From positions 1 to 38,898 of the forward strand of contig JAFLEE010000050.1 of assembly GCA_017302015.1 (NCBI GenBank): a DNA stretch of 38,898 nt, read 5' to 3'. This document shows, in pieces, positions 1 through 7,776 of this stretch. A program made the translations under genes and the position numbers. This DNA is from Spirochaetota bacterium. GTDB taxonomy: Bacteria > Spirochaetota > UBA12135 > COTS27 > JAFLEE01. The notes under the pieces are model-generated. The model saw only the letters and a program-made list of their open reading frames with translations. It was not told the DNA's origin and ran no database searches. The number at the start of each line of letters is the position of its first letter. Positions within the stretch are counted from its first letter, which is position 1.

Positions 1-168
1 GGCGGCGACGGGCACCGCGACGGCCGCGTGCTTGCGCAGCGTCACCCGCAGGCCCTTCTCTTCGACGGTCAATTCATCCAGCCGGTTCTTCTCGAAGAAG
101 CGCGCGTAATCGGAAATCTCACGTTCTGTCAGGGCGCCGATGATGGAAACTTCGCGGTTCTTCGCCAT
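1..168 (-). CDS. accB: Biotin carboxyl carrier protein of acetyl-CoA carboxylase, N-terminal part
   Basis: Only the first 56 codons are in the window. The gene starts at an ATG at 168, five bases downstream of a strong GGAGG ribosome site, and runs off the left edge. The peptide has the N-terminal shape of AccB: a helix (EREISDYARFFEKNRLDELT) followed by a short beta segment (VEEKGLRVTLRK), then the start of the Ala/Pro/Val linker that precedes the biotinyl domain. The biotin-attachment MKM motif would lie outside the window, so the call rests on the N-terminal pattern alone. AccB carries the carboxyl group between biotin carboxylase and carboxyltransferase in fatty-acid synthesis. It follows panD on the same strand with a 58-base gap and is probably in the same transcript. 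accC is the expected next gene. Confidence 0.65.
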   Translation of the reverse strand, partial: MAKNREVSIIGALTEREISDYARFFEKNRLDELTVEEKGLRVTLRKHAAVAVPVAA

Positions 169-226
169 GCAATCCTCCGGGGGTGCAAATTGTATTATGA
201 ACGGCGGCCCCCCGGGGAAGCCCGCA

Positions 227-592
227 TCAGGGGGCGTGCTTCAGCCGGAACCGGTTCTGGGCGTCTTCGACCAGGGCGATGCGGGGGACGGGGGCCTCTT
301 CCCGGGAGAGGTCGATCCACGCGTAGGCGCAGATGATGAGGCGGTCTCCGGGGACCACCAGGCGCGCCGCGGCGCCGTTGAGGATGACCTCGCCGGCCTT
401 GCCCGTGGGCTCCAGGACGTAGGTGGAGAAACGGGCGCCGTTGCTGACGTTGTAGATCTCGACCTGCTCGTGCACGCGGAGGTCGAGGGCGGCGAGGAAG
501 GCCCCGTCGAGGAGGATGCTCCCCTCGTAATGGAGGTCGCCCCCGGTGACGTAGGCACCGTGGATCTTCGCCCGGAGGAAAGAACGCAGCAA
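227..592 (-). CDS. panD: Aspartate 1-decarboxylase (pyruvoyl enzyme)
   Basis: The protein of about 121 residues decarboxylates L-aspartate to beta-alanine for pantothenate and CoA. Active-site numbering matches the E. coli enzyme exactly: Lys9, Tyr22, the self-cleavage pair Gly24-Ser25 (LHYEGS), Arg54 and Thr57 (NGARFST). Ser25 becomes the pyruvoyl group after chain cleavage. The NGAAA stretch and a VVPGD segment are also family features. The start is taken as TTG at 592, because it gives the usual beginning MLRSFLRAKIH; there is no ATG nearby and only a weak GGTAG upstream. It lies 10 bases after the preceding secreted-protein gene in the chemotaxis operon. The C-terminus runs about 15-20 residues past the E. 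coli end, with a charged tail (after AYAWIDLSRE). Confidence 0.92.
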   Translation of the reverse strand: MLRSFLRAKIHGAYVTGGDLHYEGSILLDGAFLAALDLRVHEQVEIYNVSNGARFSTYVLEPTGKAGEVILNGAAARLVVPGDRLIICAYAWIDLSREEAPVPRIALVEDAQNRFRLKHAP

Positions 593-602
593 GCGTCTAC
601 CG

Positions 603-1139
603 CTAGATGATGAAGCCGAAGATCTTGAACTCGCCCTGGAGCGGAACGAAATCGATCTCGACGAGGCGCGAAAAGGTCTTGGTCTGGGAGGTGGAGGCGT
701 TGACTTCCTGCACCTGCATCTGGAACTTGAGGAAATAATAGCGCGTCTGGCCGCCGCCATGGTCGATGGTCTCGTCGAGCACTTCCCGGGGGAGTTCGGG
801 CCGGGTGGCAAGTTCCCAGGTGCGCCCGTCGAATTCTTTGAGGAATTTATGGGCGTTATAGCCCGAGACGACCTTGAGGTAATCGAGGGCCGAGAGCTCG
901 TTCTGGATCATGGCGTCGATCTTCTTCTTGAGATCCATCTTCGAGATGTAGCGCACCTCGATGCCGCTGGCCAGGGCCCCGTTGACCTTGGTTTGGTCCC
1001 GGGCCGAGAGGGCCTCGAGGAAGCCCTTGGCCGTCGTGAGGATCTTCTCGCGGTCAGCCTCGGTGAGGCTTTGGCTGAAGGCCGGCACCAGCCCGACCAG
1101 GAAAAAGGCCAACATGGAGGCCCGTGCGAAGCGGATCAT
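603..1139 (-). CDS. Small secreted protein of unknown function
   Basis: This is a 178-residue protein with a clear Sec signal peptide (MIRFARASMLAFFLVGLVPAF, cleavage probably after FSQS), so it is periplasmic or surface-exposed. The mature part is a mixed alpha/beta chain. An early helix (ADREKILTTAKGFLEALSARD) resembles the start of NTF2-like or DUF4878-type small domains, and the end alternates hydrophobic residues in beta-strand fashion (FSRLVEIDFVPLQGEFKIFGFII). No catalytic motif is seen and I do not recognise the family. The ATG overlaps the cheR stop by four bases (ATGA), which indicates translational coupling to the chemotaxis genes. Confidence 0.8.
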   Translation of the reverse strand: MIRFARASMLAFFLVGLVPAFSQSLTEADREKILTTAKGFLEALSARDQTKVNGALASGIEVRYISKMDLKKKIDAMIQNELSALDYLKVVSGYNAHKFLKEFDGRTWELATRPELPREVLDETIDHGGGQTRYYFLKFQMQVQEVNASTSQTKTFSRLVEIDFVPLQGEFKIFGFII

Positions 1140-1984
1140 GGATTTTCCCTCATCGGAGCGGGCGTTGGCGCGCCCTCATCCTTATAGTATAGGGTTGTTT
1201 TGTCATTTTTGTAAAGTTGGAACCGCGTTTTCATGGAAAATAAAGATTCAGAATGCCCCAGAAAAAGGTATCCTTTCGGCCCTAGCGTATCATAAAACGA
1301 CTGGACGACCTTTTCCTGGGTGCTTTCCTCGAAATAAATGATGACATTCCGGCAGAAGATGATGTCCATCTCCCGTAGGTTCGTGGCGTGCTGGAGGTTA
1401 TGGTAGTCGAACCGGATGAGTTTCTTGAGTTCGGGGCCGACCTCGTAGCCGTCCTGGAGGTTGATGAAATACCGGGCCAGGAGGTCGGGGGGGATATGGG
1501 TGACCCGGGAAGTCTCGTAAAACCCCTGCTTGGCCACCATGAGGGTCCGCAGGCTGATGTCGCTGGCGTGGATGTGGAGGTCCCAGGACCGGGGGTCGGG
1601 GAGGATTTTCAGGAGCGATAAGGCGATGGTGTAGGGTTCCTCGCCCGTGGAGCACCCCGCCGACCAGATGGAAAGGCGCTTTTGGGCCCCCTTGCGGCGG
1701 ATGATTTCGGGGAGGATCGCCTGTTCCAGCACCTCGAATTGGGCCTCGTTGCGGAAGAAGCGGGTGAGGTTGGTGGTCACCGAATCGATGAATTCGGTGA
1801 GCGTGGCCTTGTCGGAGGTCAGTTTCCGGTAGAGCAGGTCGAGGGAGTCCAGGGCGTACTTCCGCAGGGCCCCGTCGAGGCGGTTCTCGAGCACGCTCCG
1901 GTTATACCGGGTGAAGTGGATCCCGGAGGCGGAACGGATGAGGTCCCGAAATCGGTCGAAGTCGGGTTCGGTGAGGCTCAGCAT
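1136..1984 (-). CDS. cheR: Chemotaxis protein methyltransferase CheR
   Basis: The protein of 282 residues transfers methyl groups from S-adenosylmethionine to glutamates of chemoreceptors in the cytoplasm. It has the usual CheR layout: an N-terminal helical domain with LIRSASGIHF, the linker VTTNLTRFFRN, the SAM-binding motif SAGCSTGEEPY, the acidic strand HASDIS, and the FCRNVIIYF catalytic segment near the C-terminus. All expected motifs are intact. It begins one base after the cheX-like stop and overlaps the next gene by four bases, so it is co-translated in the che operon. No receptor (MCP), cheB, cheW or cheY gene lies in the window, so its substrates are encoded elsewhere. Confidence 0.95.
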   Translation of the reverse strand: MLSLTEPDFDRFRDLIRSASGIHFTRYNRSVLENRLDGALRKYALDSLDLLYRKLTSDKATLTEFIDSVTTNLTRFFRNEAQFEVLEQAILPEIIRRKGAQKRLSIWSAGCSTGEEPYTIALSLLKILPDPRSWDLHIHASDISLRTLMVAKQGFYETSRVTHIPPDLLARYFINLQDGYEVGPELKKLIRFDYHNLQHATNLREMDIIFCRNVIIYFEESTQEKVVQSFYDTLGPKGYLFLGHSESLFSMKTRFQLYKNDKTTLYYKDEGAPTPAPMRENP

Positions 1985-1985
1985 G

Positions 1986-2447
1986 TCACGGGGTGTCCAT
2001 GCTCACGATGATGCGGATTTGGCCCACGGCGGTCTCGAGGAGCAGGTAGAGGGACTCCTGCTCGAGGCGAACGCCGCCGCCGGCGGGGTGGAACTGGATC
2101 TGGGGGGGCTCGATGTCGAAGAGCAGGCCCTCGCGCTCCATCTTGGTCACCGAGAGGCCGCAGAGCATGTTGGCGAACTCGCCGAGGGCGGAGCGGGAGA
2201 CGTCGTCCCAGGCGGCGAGTTTCTCCTCCATCAGGCGCCCGGCGATGGCCAGGCCCGTGGGGTCGCCCATATTGACGATGATCTTGTCCCCGGGGTGCCC
2301 CTTGATGCCGACGATGATGGACAGGCCCTCGATGGGCGTCTCGCGGTCTAGCAGCGAGATATCGCTCTTATGGAGGCCGTCGGGCCAATAGCCCCGGATG
2401 AGCTCGTAGGAAGCTTCGACGAAGGGGTGCACGAGTTCTAGTCGCAT
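1986..2447 (-). CDS. cheX: CheX/CheC-type CheY-phosphate phosphatase
   Basis: This is a 153-residue single-domain protein matching the CheX/CheC fold. It has a beta segment (EGLSIIVGIKG, KIIVNMGD), then the key helix ALGEFANMLCG carrying the ExxN phosphatase signature (Glu90, Asn93), and a repeat-like second half. CheX proteins dephosphorylate CheY-P and act as dimers with one active helix per subunit, which fits the single ExxN seen here. It starts 11 bases after cheA, with its ribosome site (GAGG) embedded at the cheA stop codon. The neighbouring kinase and methyltransferase support a chemotaxis role. The exact subfamily (CheX versus a one-helix CheC-like protein) is inferred. Confidence 0.78.
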   Translation of the reverse strand: MRLELVHPFVEASYELIRGYWPDGLHKSDISLLDRETPIEGLSIIVGIKGHPGDKIIVNMGDPTGLAIAGRLMEEKLAAWDDVSRSALGEFANMLCGLSVTKMEREGLLFDIEPPQIQFHPAGGGVRLEQESLYLLLETAVGQIRIIVSMDTP

Positions 2448-2458
2448 CGTTTCTAACC

Positions 2459-4675
2459 TCAGCCGTTGATGCGGATGGCGGCGCGCCCCGCCTGGTGGCC
2501 GCGTTCCCGCTCCAGGGCCATGCCGACGAAGGTGTGGATGTCGAGGATGAAGGTGATGGTGCCGTCGCCCAGATTGGCGGCGCCGGCGACGCCCCGGGCC
2601 GGGAGGAGGCGGTTCTTCAGGGCCTTGATGACGATATCCATCTCGCTGATGAGCTGGTCCACCAGGAGCGCGACTTTATTGTCTTCCTGGGTGACGATGA
2701 CGGCGTACATGTCCTCGGCCTCGTCCTCGGGGAGGTTGAACACGCGGTGGACGCGCACCACGGAGATGAGTTCCTCCCGGACCGTGATGACGTCGCGCCC
2801 CTCGATGGTCTTGATCTCGCCGGGGCCCAGGCGCAGGGTCTCGTGGATGGAGGAGATGGGGATGGCGTAGGTCTCGGAGGCGCACTGCACCAGGAGCGCC
2901 TGCATGATCGTCAGCGTCAGGGGCAGTTTCAGCACGATGGTGGAGCCGCGGTGGATCTCGGTTTCGATGGCGATGGTGCCGCTGAGGGCCTCCATGCGCT
3001 TGCGCACGACGTCCATGCCGACGCCGCGGCCGCTGATGGCGGTGACCTCTTTCGCGGTGGAGAAGCCGGGCAGGAAGATGAGCTGGATGCGCTCGCGCTC
3101 CGAGAGCGTCGTGCCGGCCTCGATGACGCCCTTCCTCACCGCGGACTGGTAGATGGCCTCGGCGTCCATGCCCTTCCCGTCGTCGCTGATCTCGAGGATG
3201 ATGGTGTTCCCCTCGTGGCGGGCGGCGAGGTGCAGGCGGCCCTTGGGGTTCTTGCCCAGCTTCACCCGGGTGGCGGGGTCTTCGATGCCGTGGTCCACCG
3301 AATTGCGCACGAGGTGGATCATGGGATCGAGGAGCTCCTCGACCACCGATTTGTCCATCTCGGTGTCGTCGCCGGTGATGATGACCTCGATCTCTTTGCC
3401 GCGTTCGCGGGCCAGGTCGCGCACGACCCGGGGGATGCGGTTGAAGATCTGCCCCACCGTCACCATGCGGATCTTCATCACGAGTTCTCGCAGGTTGGCC
3501 GAGATGCGGTCGAGTTCCTGCCAGGCGGTGCGCAGGGAACTGCCCACTTCGCGCAGGTTGGCTAAGGGGGCCCGGAAGGCCTCGAGTTCCTTGGAGAGGG
3601 CCTCGTCATCGCCCTGGTTTCCCTCGGCCTGGCGGTTCTTGCGCTGCTCCAACATGGTCGTGAGGTTCATGAGGGCCAATTGGAGGGAGGCGTCGAGGGG
3701 CGCGTAACTCGATTTATTGACCGTGAGTTCGCCCACCAGGTTGAGGATTTTGTCGACCCGCTCGGAATCGACCCGGAGCACCGAGGTACTGGCGTTCTTG
3801 CGGGCGCCGCCGGGGGCCTCGGGCTCGTCGCCCTCGGGCGCCGCGGTCGGCTTTCCGGCGGACGCCTCCGACTTCGCCAGGCTCATGAGTTGGATGCGGC
3901 ACTGGGTGACGGAATCGACCTGCCGGGCGGTCTCCTCGAGGACGGCGGTTTCGAGGCTGCTCGCCACCAGGAAATCGGTGATTTCAAACGAGCCCTCGCC
4001 CTGCAGTTCCTCGACCGTCGGCCGGGAAAAGAGGATCTCCCCGGCGTCGCGGAAGCGCGCGTAGGCCTGGGCCGGCGCGACGCCGGCCATCTCGCCCTTG
4101 GGGTCGTAATGCAGGCGGATCGCATGGACGGCGAGACCCTTCCCCACGGCTTCTTCGAGGCGCGCGACCACCGCGGGGTCCAGGCCCGAAAGCGTGAGTT
4201 CGGGCCCTTGCGCGGGAACCGGAGCGCTCTCGGGCGGAGGGGTCGGGGCGCTGCGTTTGACCGGGGCGGCGGCGGGGGCCCCTTCGATGAGGCTATGGGC
4301 CAATTGCAGCGCCTTCCCCATATCGCCGGGGTAGGGTTTCCCGTCGCGGGCGGCATCGACGAGGGTCGTCAAGATGTCGAGGCATTTGAGGAGTTTGTCG
4401 GCCAAGCGGTCGTCGACGGTGACCTTGCCCGAACGGATCTCGGAGAGGGTATCTTCGAGGGCGTGGGTGAACGTCTGGATATCGGCGAAGCCCACCGTGG
4501 CGCTGCCGCCCTTGATGGTGTGGGCCGCGCGGAAGACCTCGTTGATGGCTTCGAGGTCGCCGGGATGCTTCTCGAGGTGGAGGACGTTCTCTTCGAGCCG
4601 GCGGAGCATCTCGTCGGTCTCGTCGAAAAAATCCTTCTTCATTTCCTCGTGGTATCGGTCTTCCGTATCGCCCAT
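2459..4675 (-). CDS. cheA: Chemotaxis histidine kinase CheA
   Basis: The 738-residue kinase passes phosphate to the chemotaxis response regulator. Domains in order: P1 phosphotransfer with the phospho-accepting His52 in AAHTIKGGS; a Pro/Ala linker; a P2-like response-regulator docking region at about 160-268; the P3 dimerisation helices from about 296, enlarged by a charged insert near QRKNRQAEGNQG; the P4 ATPase domain with N-box HLVRNSVDHG (about 451), G1 box DDGKGMD (about 496) and GRGVGMD (about 545); and the P5 CheW-like domain to the end. All catalytic boxes are intact. The start ATG at 4675 has a GGGAGG site four bases upstream. No separate cheW is visible here, so the coupling protein must be elsewhere. 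Confidence 0.96.
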   Translation of the reverse strand: MGDTEDRYHEEMKKDFFDETDEMLRRLEENVLHLEKHPGDLEAINEVFRAAHTIKGGSATVGFADIQTFTHALEDTLSEIRSGKVTVDDRLADKLLKCLDILTTLVDAARDGKPYPGDMGKALQLAHSLIEGAPAAAPVKRSAPTPPPESAPVPAQGPELTLSGLDPAVVARLEEAVGKGLAVHAIRLHYDPKGEMAGVAPAQAYARFRDAGEILFSRPTVEELQGEGSFEITDFLVASSLETAVLEETARQVDSVTQCRIQLMSLAKSEASAGKPTAAPEGDEPEAPGGARKNASTSVLRVDSERVDKILNLVGELTVNKSSYAPLDASLQLALMNLTTMLEQRKNRQAEGNQGDDEALSKELEAFRAPLANLREVGSSLRTAWQELDRISANLRELVMKIRMVTVGQIFNRIPRVVRDLARERGKEIEVIITGDDTEMDKSVVEELLDPMIHLVRNSVDHGIEDPATRVKLGKNPKGRLHLAARHEGNTIILEISDDGKGMDAEAIYQSAVRKGVIEAGTTLSERERIQLIFLPGFSTAKEVTAISGRGVGMDVVRKRMEALSGTIAIETEIHRGSTIVLKLPLTLTIMQALLVQCASETYAIPISSIHETLRLGPGEIKTIEGRDVITVREELISVVRVHRVFNLPEDEAEDMYAVIVTQEDNKVALLVDQLISEMDIVIKALKNRLLPARGVAGAANLGDGTITFILDIHTFVGMALERERGHQAGRAAIRING

Positions 4676-4693
4676 GGGGCCTCCCGCCGGCTT

Positions 4694-5347
4694 CTAGCGG
4701 CCCTGCTTGATTCCGTAAAGGTCGACGGTATCGTTGATCTTCACCGGGAACTTCGCCTTGATCTCCACGAGGCGCTTTTCCAGGATCTCCTGCAGGCGCG
4801 CCTGCTTGAGGTAGGCCCGCAGTTTGATCTCGGTTTCGCTGCTGAACCCTCCCTGGAATTGGGCCTTGTTCTGGTTGTAGAAATTGGCGACTTCCTCGTC
4901 GGTGACGGTGATCTCGCGCCCGAGGCTGGTCATGAGCACGTATTGGAAGGCCGCGTCGCGCAGCGTCTTGCGCATGTAGTTCTTGAAGAGTTGGTTGGTG
5001 AAACTATTGCGGTCGCGGGCGTCGAGGATCAAGAGGTACTGCTTCTGGAGCCCGTCGAGGAGCATCTGTTTCTGCTGGATATTGGCCCGGTACTGGGCGG
5101 CCATCTCCTCGGGCACGTCGCTGAACTTCAGGAGCAGCTCGTATTCCTCCTCGAATTGTTCGCGGTGCATCGGCCGGTCGCCCACCGTGAAGAGGACCGT
5201 CTTCCCGTCGCTGGACAGCGCCTGATCCAAGAGGCCCTTGAGGCCGCCCCCCCCCTGGCCGCGCTGGATCACGAGGACGACGACGGCGGCGGCCAGCAGC
5301 AAAACGGCCGCGGACAAGCCGAGAACGAGGGGCGAGGGACGGGACAT
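4694..5347 (-). CDS. Membrane-anchored SurA-like chaperone/isomerase relative without a PPIase domain
   Basis: This 217-residue protein has one N-terminal membrane helix (about residues 7-28, LVLGLSAAVLLLAAAVVVLV) and a helical soluble part resembling the N-terminal domain of SurA/PrsA proteins. A strand VLFTVGDRPMHREQF is followed by helices and the typical EITVTDEEVANFYNQNKAQF segment that normally leads into a parvulin domain. No parvulin domain follows; the protein ends after a coiled helix and a short tail. It is therefore more likely a periplasmic chaperone-like or assembly protein than an active isomerase. The ATG at 5347 has AAGGA six bases upstream, which is preferred over a longer in-frame start. 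It is the first gene of the che operon, 18 bases before cheA. Confidence 0.75.
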   Translation of the reverse strand: MSRPSPLVLGLSAAVLLLAAAVVVLVIQRGQGGGGLKGLLDQALSSDGKTVLFTVGDRPMHREQFEEEYELLLKFSDVPEEMAAQYRANIQQKQMLLDGLQKQYLLILDARDRNSFTNQLFKNYMRKTLRDAAFQYVLMTSLGREITVTDEEVANFYNQNKAQFQGGFSSETEIKLRAYLKQARLQEILEKRLVEIKAKFPVKINDTVDLYGIKQGR

Positions 5348-5372
5348 CTTGAATCCTTGGGGAGAATGCCTA

Positions 5373-5382
5373 ACTATAATAC
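5373..5382. promoter_or_regulatory. AT-rich core of a divergent promoter region
   Basis: The 94-base gap between the divergent SurA-like gene and lemA contains one AT-rich core. On the plus strand it holds TATAAT (5375-5380), and on the minus strand it reads TATTATAG. It is well placed for the minus-strand operon (26 bases before its start) and for lemA (62 bases before). No convincing -35 element at 17 bases is seen for either strand, so the strand assignment is open. Confidence 0.35.
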
Positions 5383-5441
5383 AATTCCCCAAATCACTCC
5401 ATGACCCGACCCCCTCCGGTCTGGAGCCCCCCGGAGCTTCC

Positions 5442-6038
5442 ATGAAACAGAAGACCATGAAATTCGGCTGGATCCCCCTGGCGCTCGTCGCCGCCCTCGG
5501 CCTCTCCAGCTGCGGCTACAACACCATGATCGCCGGGGATGAGGCGGTGAAGGCCGCCTGGGCCCAGGTGCAGAACCAATACCAGCGCCGCTATGATCTC
5601 ATCCCCAACCTGGTCGAAACGGTGAAAGCCACCGGGAAATACGAAAAAGAGACCCTCCAAGGCGTCGTGGATGCCCGCTCGCGCATGGGCGGGGTCATCA
5701 ATCTCCCGCCCGATGCCGTGAACAATCCCGAACTCATGAAAAAGTACCAAGAGGCCCAAAACGGCCTCGGTTCCGCGCTCCAGCGCCTCATGGTCGTCAA
5801 CGAGCAATATCCCCAGCTCCAGGGCGTCACCGCCTATCGCGATCTCATGGCCCAACTCGAAGGTACGGAGAACCGGATCGCCGTCGAGCGCATGCGCTTC
5901 AACGAGACCGTCCAGCGCTATAACACCTCGGTGCGCACCTTCCCCAATAACCTCACGGCCATGATGTTCAAGTTCCAGACCGCCGTGCCCTTCGCCGCCG
6001 GGGAAGCCGCGAAAGAAGCGCCGAAAGTAAAGTTCTAA
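5442..6038 (+). CDS. lemA: LemA family lipoprotein
   Basis: This is a 198-residue LemA protein. A lipoprotein signal ends in LSSC with Cys24 as the lipidation site. The LemA helical core then begins with AAWAQVQNQYQRRYDLIPNL, a family hallmark, and continues with VVDARSR, RLMVVNEQYPQL and the late ENRIAVERMRFNETVQRYN segment. The end (FPNNLTAMMFKFQTAVPF) also fits the family. LemA proteins are envelope proteins of unclear biochemical role, often coded beside TPM-domain proteins or M48 proteases; neither partner is present here. A lipidated form is common in diderms, while Gram-positive homologues use a membrane helix. The ATG has GGAG six bases upstream. Confidence 0.93.
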   Translation: MKQKTMKFGWIPLALVAALGLSSCGYNTMIAGDEAVKAAWAQVQNQYQRRYDLIPNLVETVKATGKYEKETLQGVVDARSRMGGVINLPPDAVNNPELMKKYQEAQNGLGSALQRLMVVNEQYPQLQGVTAYRDLMAQLEGTENRIAVERMRFNETVQRYNTSVRTFPNNLTAMMFKFQTAVPFAAGEAAKEAPKVKF

Positions 6039-6059
6039 CGGCGGGGTCTTCCCGCGAAA

Positions 6060-6084
6060 GCGGGTCGAATCAACCCGCGATTTT
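6060..6084 (+). terminator. Weak terminator-like hairpin after lemA
   Basis: GCGGG (6060-6064) can pair with CCCGC (6074-6078), followed by GATTTT. The same GCGGG can instead pair with CCCGC at 6051-6055 across a GAAA tetraloop, so two exclusive hairpins are possible. The stem is only five pairs and the T-run is four, so this would be a weak terminator. Confidence 0.35.
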
Positions 6085-6220
6085 CCCCATGGCTGGCGGC
6101 ACGAAGCCCTCCGAACGCTGGCTTGGCAGCTTTCAGGCAAGATTTCATTTCCGGCATTTTTCTGTGTTCAATGCCTTGAGTTCACCGTGGGATGGCTCGC
6201 ACCTTCCAGGCCTCAGCGCA

Positions 6221-6249
6221 TTGATAAAATCAGATATTTGAGGTATAAA
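6221..6249 (+). promoter_or_regulatory. Sigma-70-type promoter for the TPR/membrane protein gene
   Basis: TTGATA (6221-6226) and TATAAA (6244-6249) are separated by exactly 17 bases. Transcription would start near 6256, about 40 bases before the ATG at 6296. The surrounding gap is noticeably more AT-rich than the genes. Confidence 0.65.
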
Positions 6250-6295
6250 TGAGCGGGTTGGTCCCTCGGGGAACTTACCATATAAATGGAGCATC

Positions 6296-7600
6296 ATGGG
6301 CAATCGATTTTTTCTGATTCTAATCCTTAGCGGCTTGGTTTGCATGGCTTGGGCTGATCCAGCCCTTTCCGATAGCTTCATGAACGCCGGCCTCAAGGCC
6401 TATTTGAACGGAAACGTCGAGGAGGCTATCGAATTATTCCAGAAGGCCACTGCGGAAAATCCAGCCAATTCGAAGGCCAAGAATGCCCTTCTTTCCGCAC
6501 TGCTTTTCGAGGGAAAGAAGCGCTTCACAGACCGCAATTTCCTCTCCTCGAAGGGCTTTTTCGAGCGGGCCCTCTCCCTCGACCCCGCCAATGCCGTCGC
6601 CAAAGACTATATGTCGAGGATGCCCGCCGATCGGGCCCTTAAAGACAATGCCGAACCCCAGGCGGCCCAAAAAAGCCGCATTGAAAAAGATCTGGAAGCC
6701 CGGGCCCCCGCCACCAACAACGCCCCAGAACCCTCCTCCCCCCAGGCCCGCGCCGAACAATTCCAGAAGATCATCGTCGAAACGCGCAATATGGGCGGGT
6801 CGTCCGAGGGTTTGGACGAGTTCATCACGGCCCTCAAATCCGTCGAGAAACAGAGCCGCGAAGCGGGAGACCTCAAGTACCGCCTCGGCGCCAGCGAGGA
6901 ACGCGGCAAATCGAAGAATGTTGTGTTCATCGCGGTGCTCATCGCGCTCGTGGCCATCTTCCTCGCCCTCCTCTCCTATTTCATCGTGCGGTTCTACCGG
7001 TTCCGGGTCAAACTCGCGGAGCATAGCTACCAGTTCACGGCGGAACGCGAGGCGAAAATCCTCCAGGTCATGAACAATGTGGTCAACCTCGAATATAAAT
7101 CCGCCCCGGGAGGGGCCGTCCGATTGACCGGCCCCCAATCCGACCGCCTCCAGATCGACCAAGCCCCGTCGCCCCAACCCGATGAGACCATCCTCGTCCC
7201 CGACGCGATCGTCCGGCGCCTGGAGGACCTCGGCGCCCGGGAACAAATCTCGGTGCGCCAGATGGAACTCGACCTCTCCTCCTCCAACGCCCATGTGCGC
7301 GCCATGGCGATGCTGTGCTGCTTCCTGCAAGACAAGGCGCGCGGCCTCGAACTCGTCGTCCATGCCGCCGACCTCGAATTCGAGAACGCCCGCCTCATGG
7401 CCGATCTGGTGAAGATCACCGGCGCCCTGGGGGATGTGGACCTCTTCGCCCTCCTCCTGGACCGGCGGGCGAAGGTCGCCCATACCCCGGAAAATGCCGC
7501 GCTCCTGCGCGAACTCGCCCGGGAGTTCAAGGACGCCGGCAAACTGGCCGGGGAGCCCGATCTCGACCGCATGGCCGGCGAAGTCCTCGCGGCGGGCTAG
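6296..7600 (+). CDS. Exported TPR-containing single-pass membrane protein of unknown function
   Basis: The 434-residue protein begins with a Sec signal peptide (FFLILILSGLVCMAWA). It is followed by two or three TPR-like helix pairs at about 28-105 (AGLKAYLNGNVEEAIELFQK; FFERALSLDPANAVAK). A charged, Pro-rich linker leads to a transmembrane helix at about 209-234 (VVFIAVLIALVAIFLALLSYF). The C-terminal half, predicted cytoplasmic, is helical and HEAT-like (HVRAMAMLCCFLQDK; DVDLFALLLDRR). The layout suggests a periplasmic TPR platform tethered to a cytoplasmic domain. It sits upstream of the giant surface-protein cluster with a 176-base gap. No enzymatic motif is seen and I do not recognise a named family. 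Confidence 0.8.
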   Translation: MGNRFFLILILSGLVCMAWADPALSDSFMNAGLKAYLNGNVEEAIELFQKATAENPANSKAKNALLSALLFEGKKRFTDRNFLSSKGFFERALSLDPANAVAKDYMSRMPADRALKDNAEPQAAQKSRIEKDLEARAPATNNAPEPSSPQARAEQFQKIIVETRNMGGSSEGLDEFITALKSVEKQSREAGDLKYRLGASEERGKSKNVVFIAVLIALVAIFLALLSYFIVRFYRFRVKLAEHSYQFTAEREAKILQVMNNVVNLEYKSAPGGAVRLTGPQSDRLQIDQAPSPQPDETILVPDAIVRRLEDLGAREQISVRQMELDLSSSNAHVRAMAMLCCFLQDKARGLELVVHAADLEFENARLMADLVKITGALGDVDLFALLLDRRAKVAHTPENAALLRELAREFKDAGKLAGEPDLDRMAGEVLAAG

Positions 7601-7776
7601 GGGCCTGTTTGATATCCCCCCGTTCGCTGCAGTCGCCGTCGAGAGACCGCCGAAAGACGCCCCATGCGTTCCCTCATCTTGACGGCTGGGCGGGACAAAC
7701 GAACCCACGCGAAGCGAATCCACCGAAATCAGACGGGCCGCATGGCCCGACCCTAGCGCCACGGGAGAAATTCCGA

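Noticed and set aside
7734-7749. Hairpin CGGGCC-GCAT-GGCCCG before the giant protein
   Set aside because: A six-pair stem without a T-run, likely chance in GC-rich DNA; no promoter was found with confidence in this gap either.
7315-7776. N-terminal extension of the giant protein upstream of 7777
   Set aside because: The extension is Arg/Pro-rich and overlaps the upstream gene out of frame; signal peptide and ribosome site support ATG 7777.
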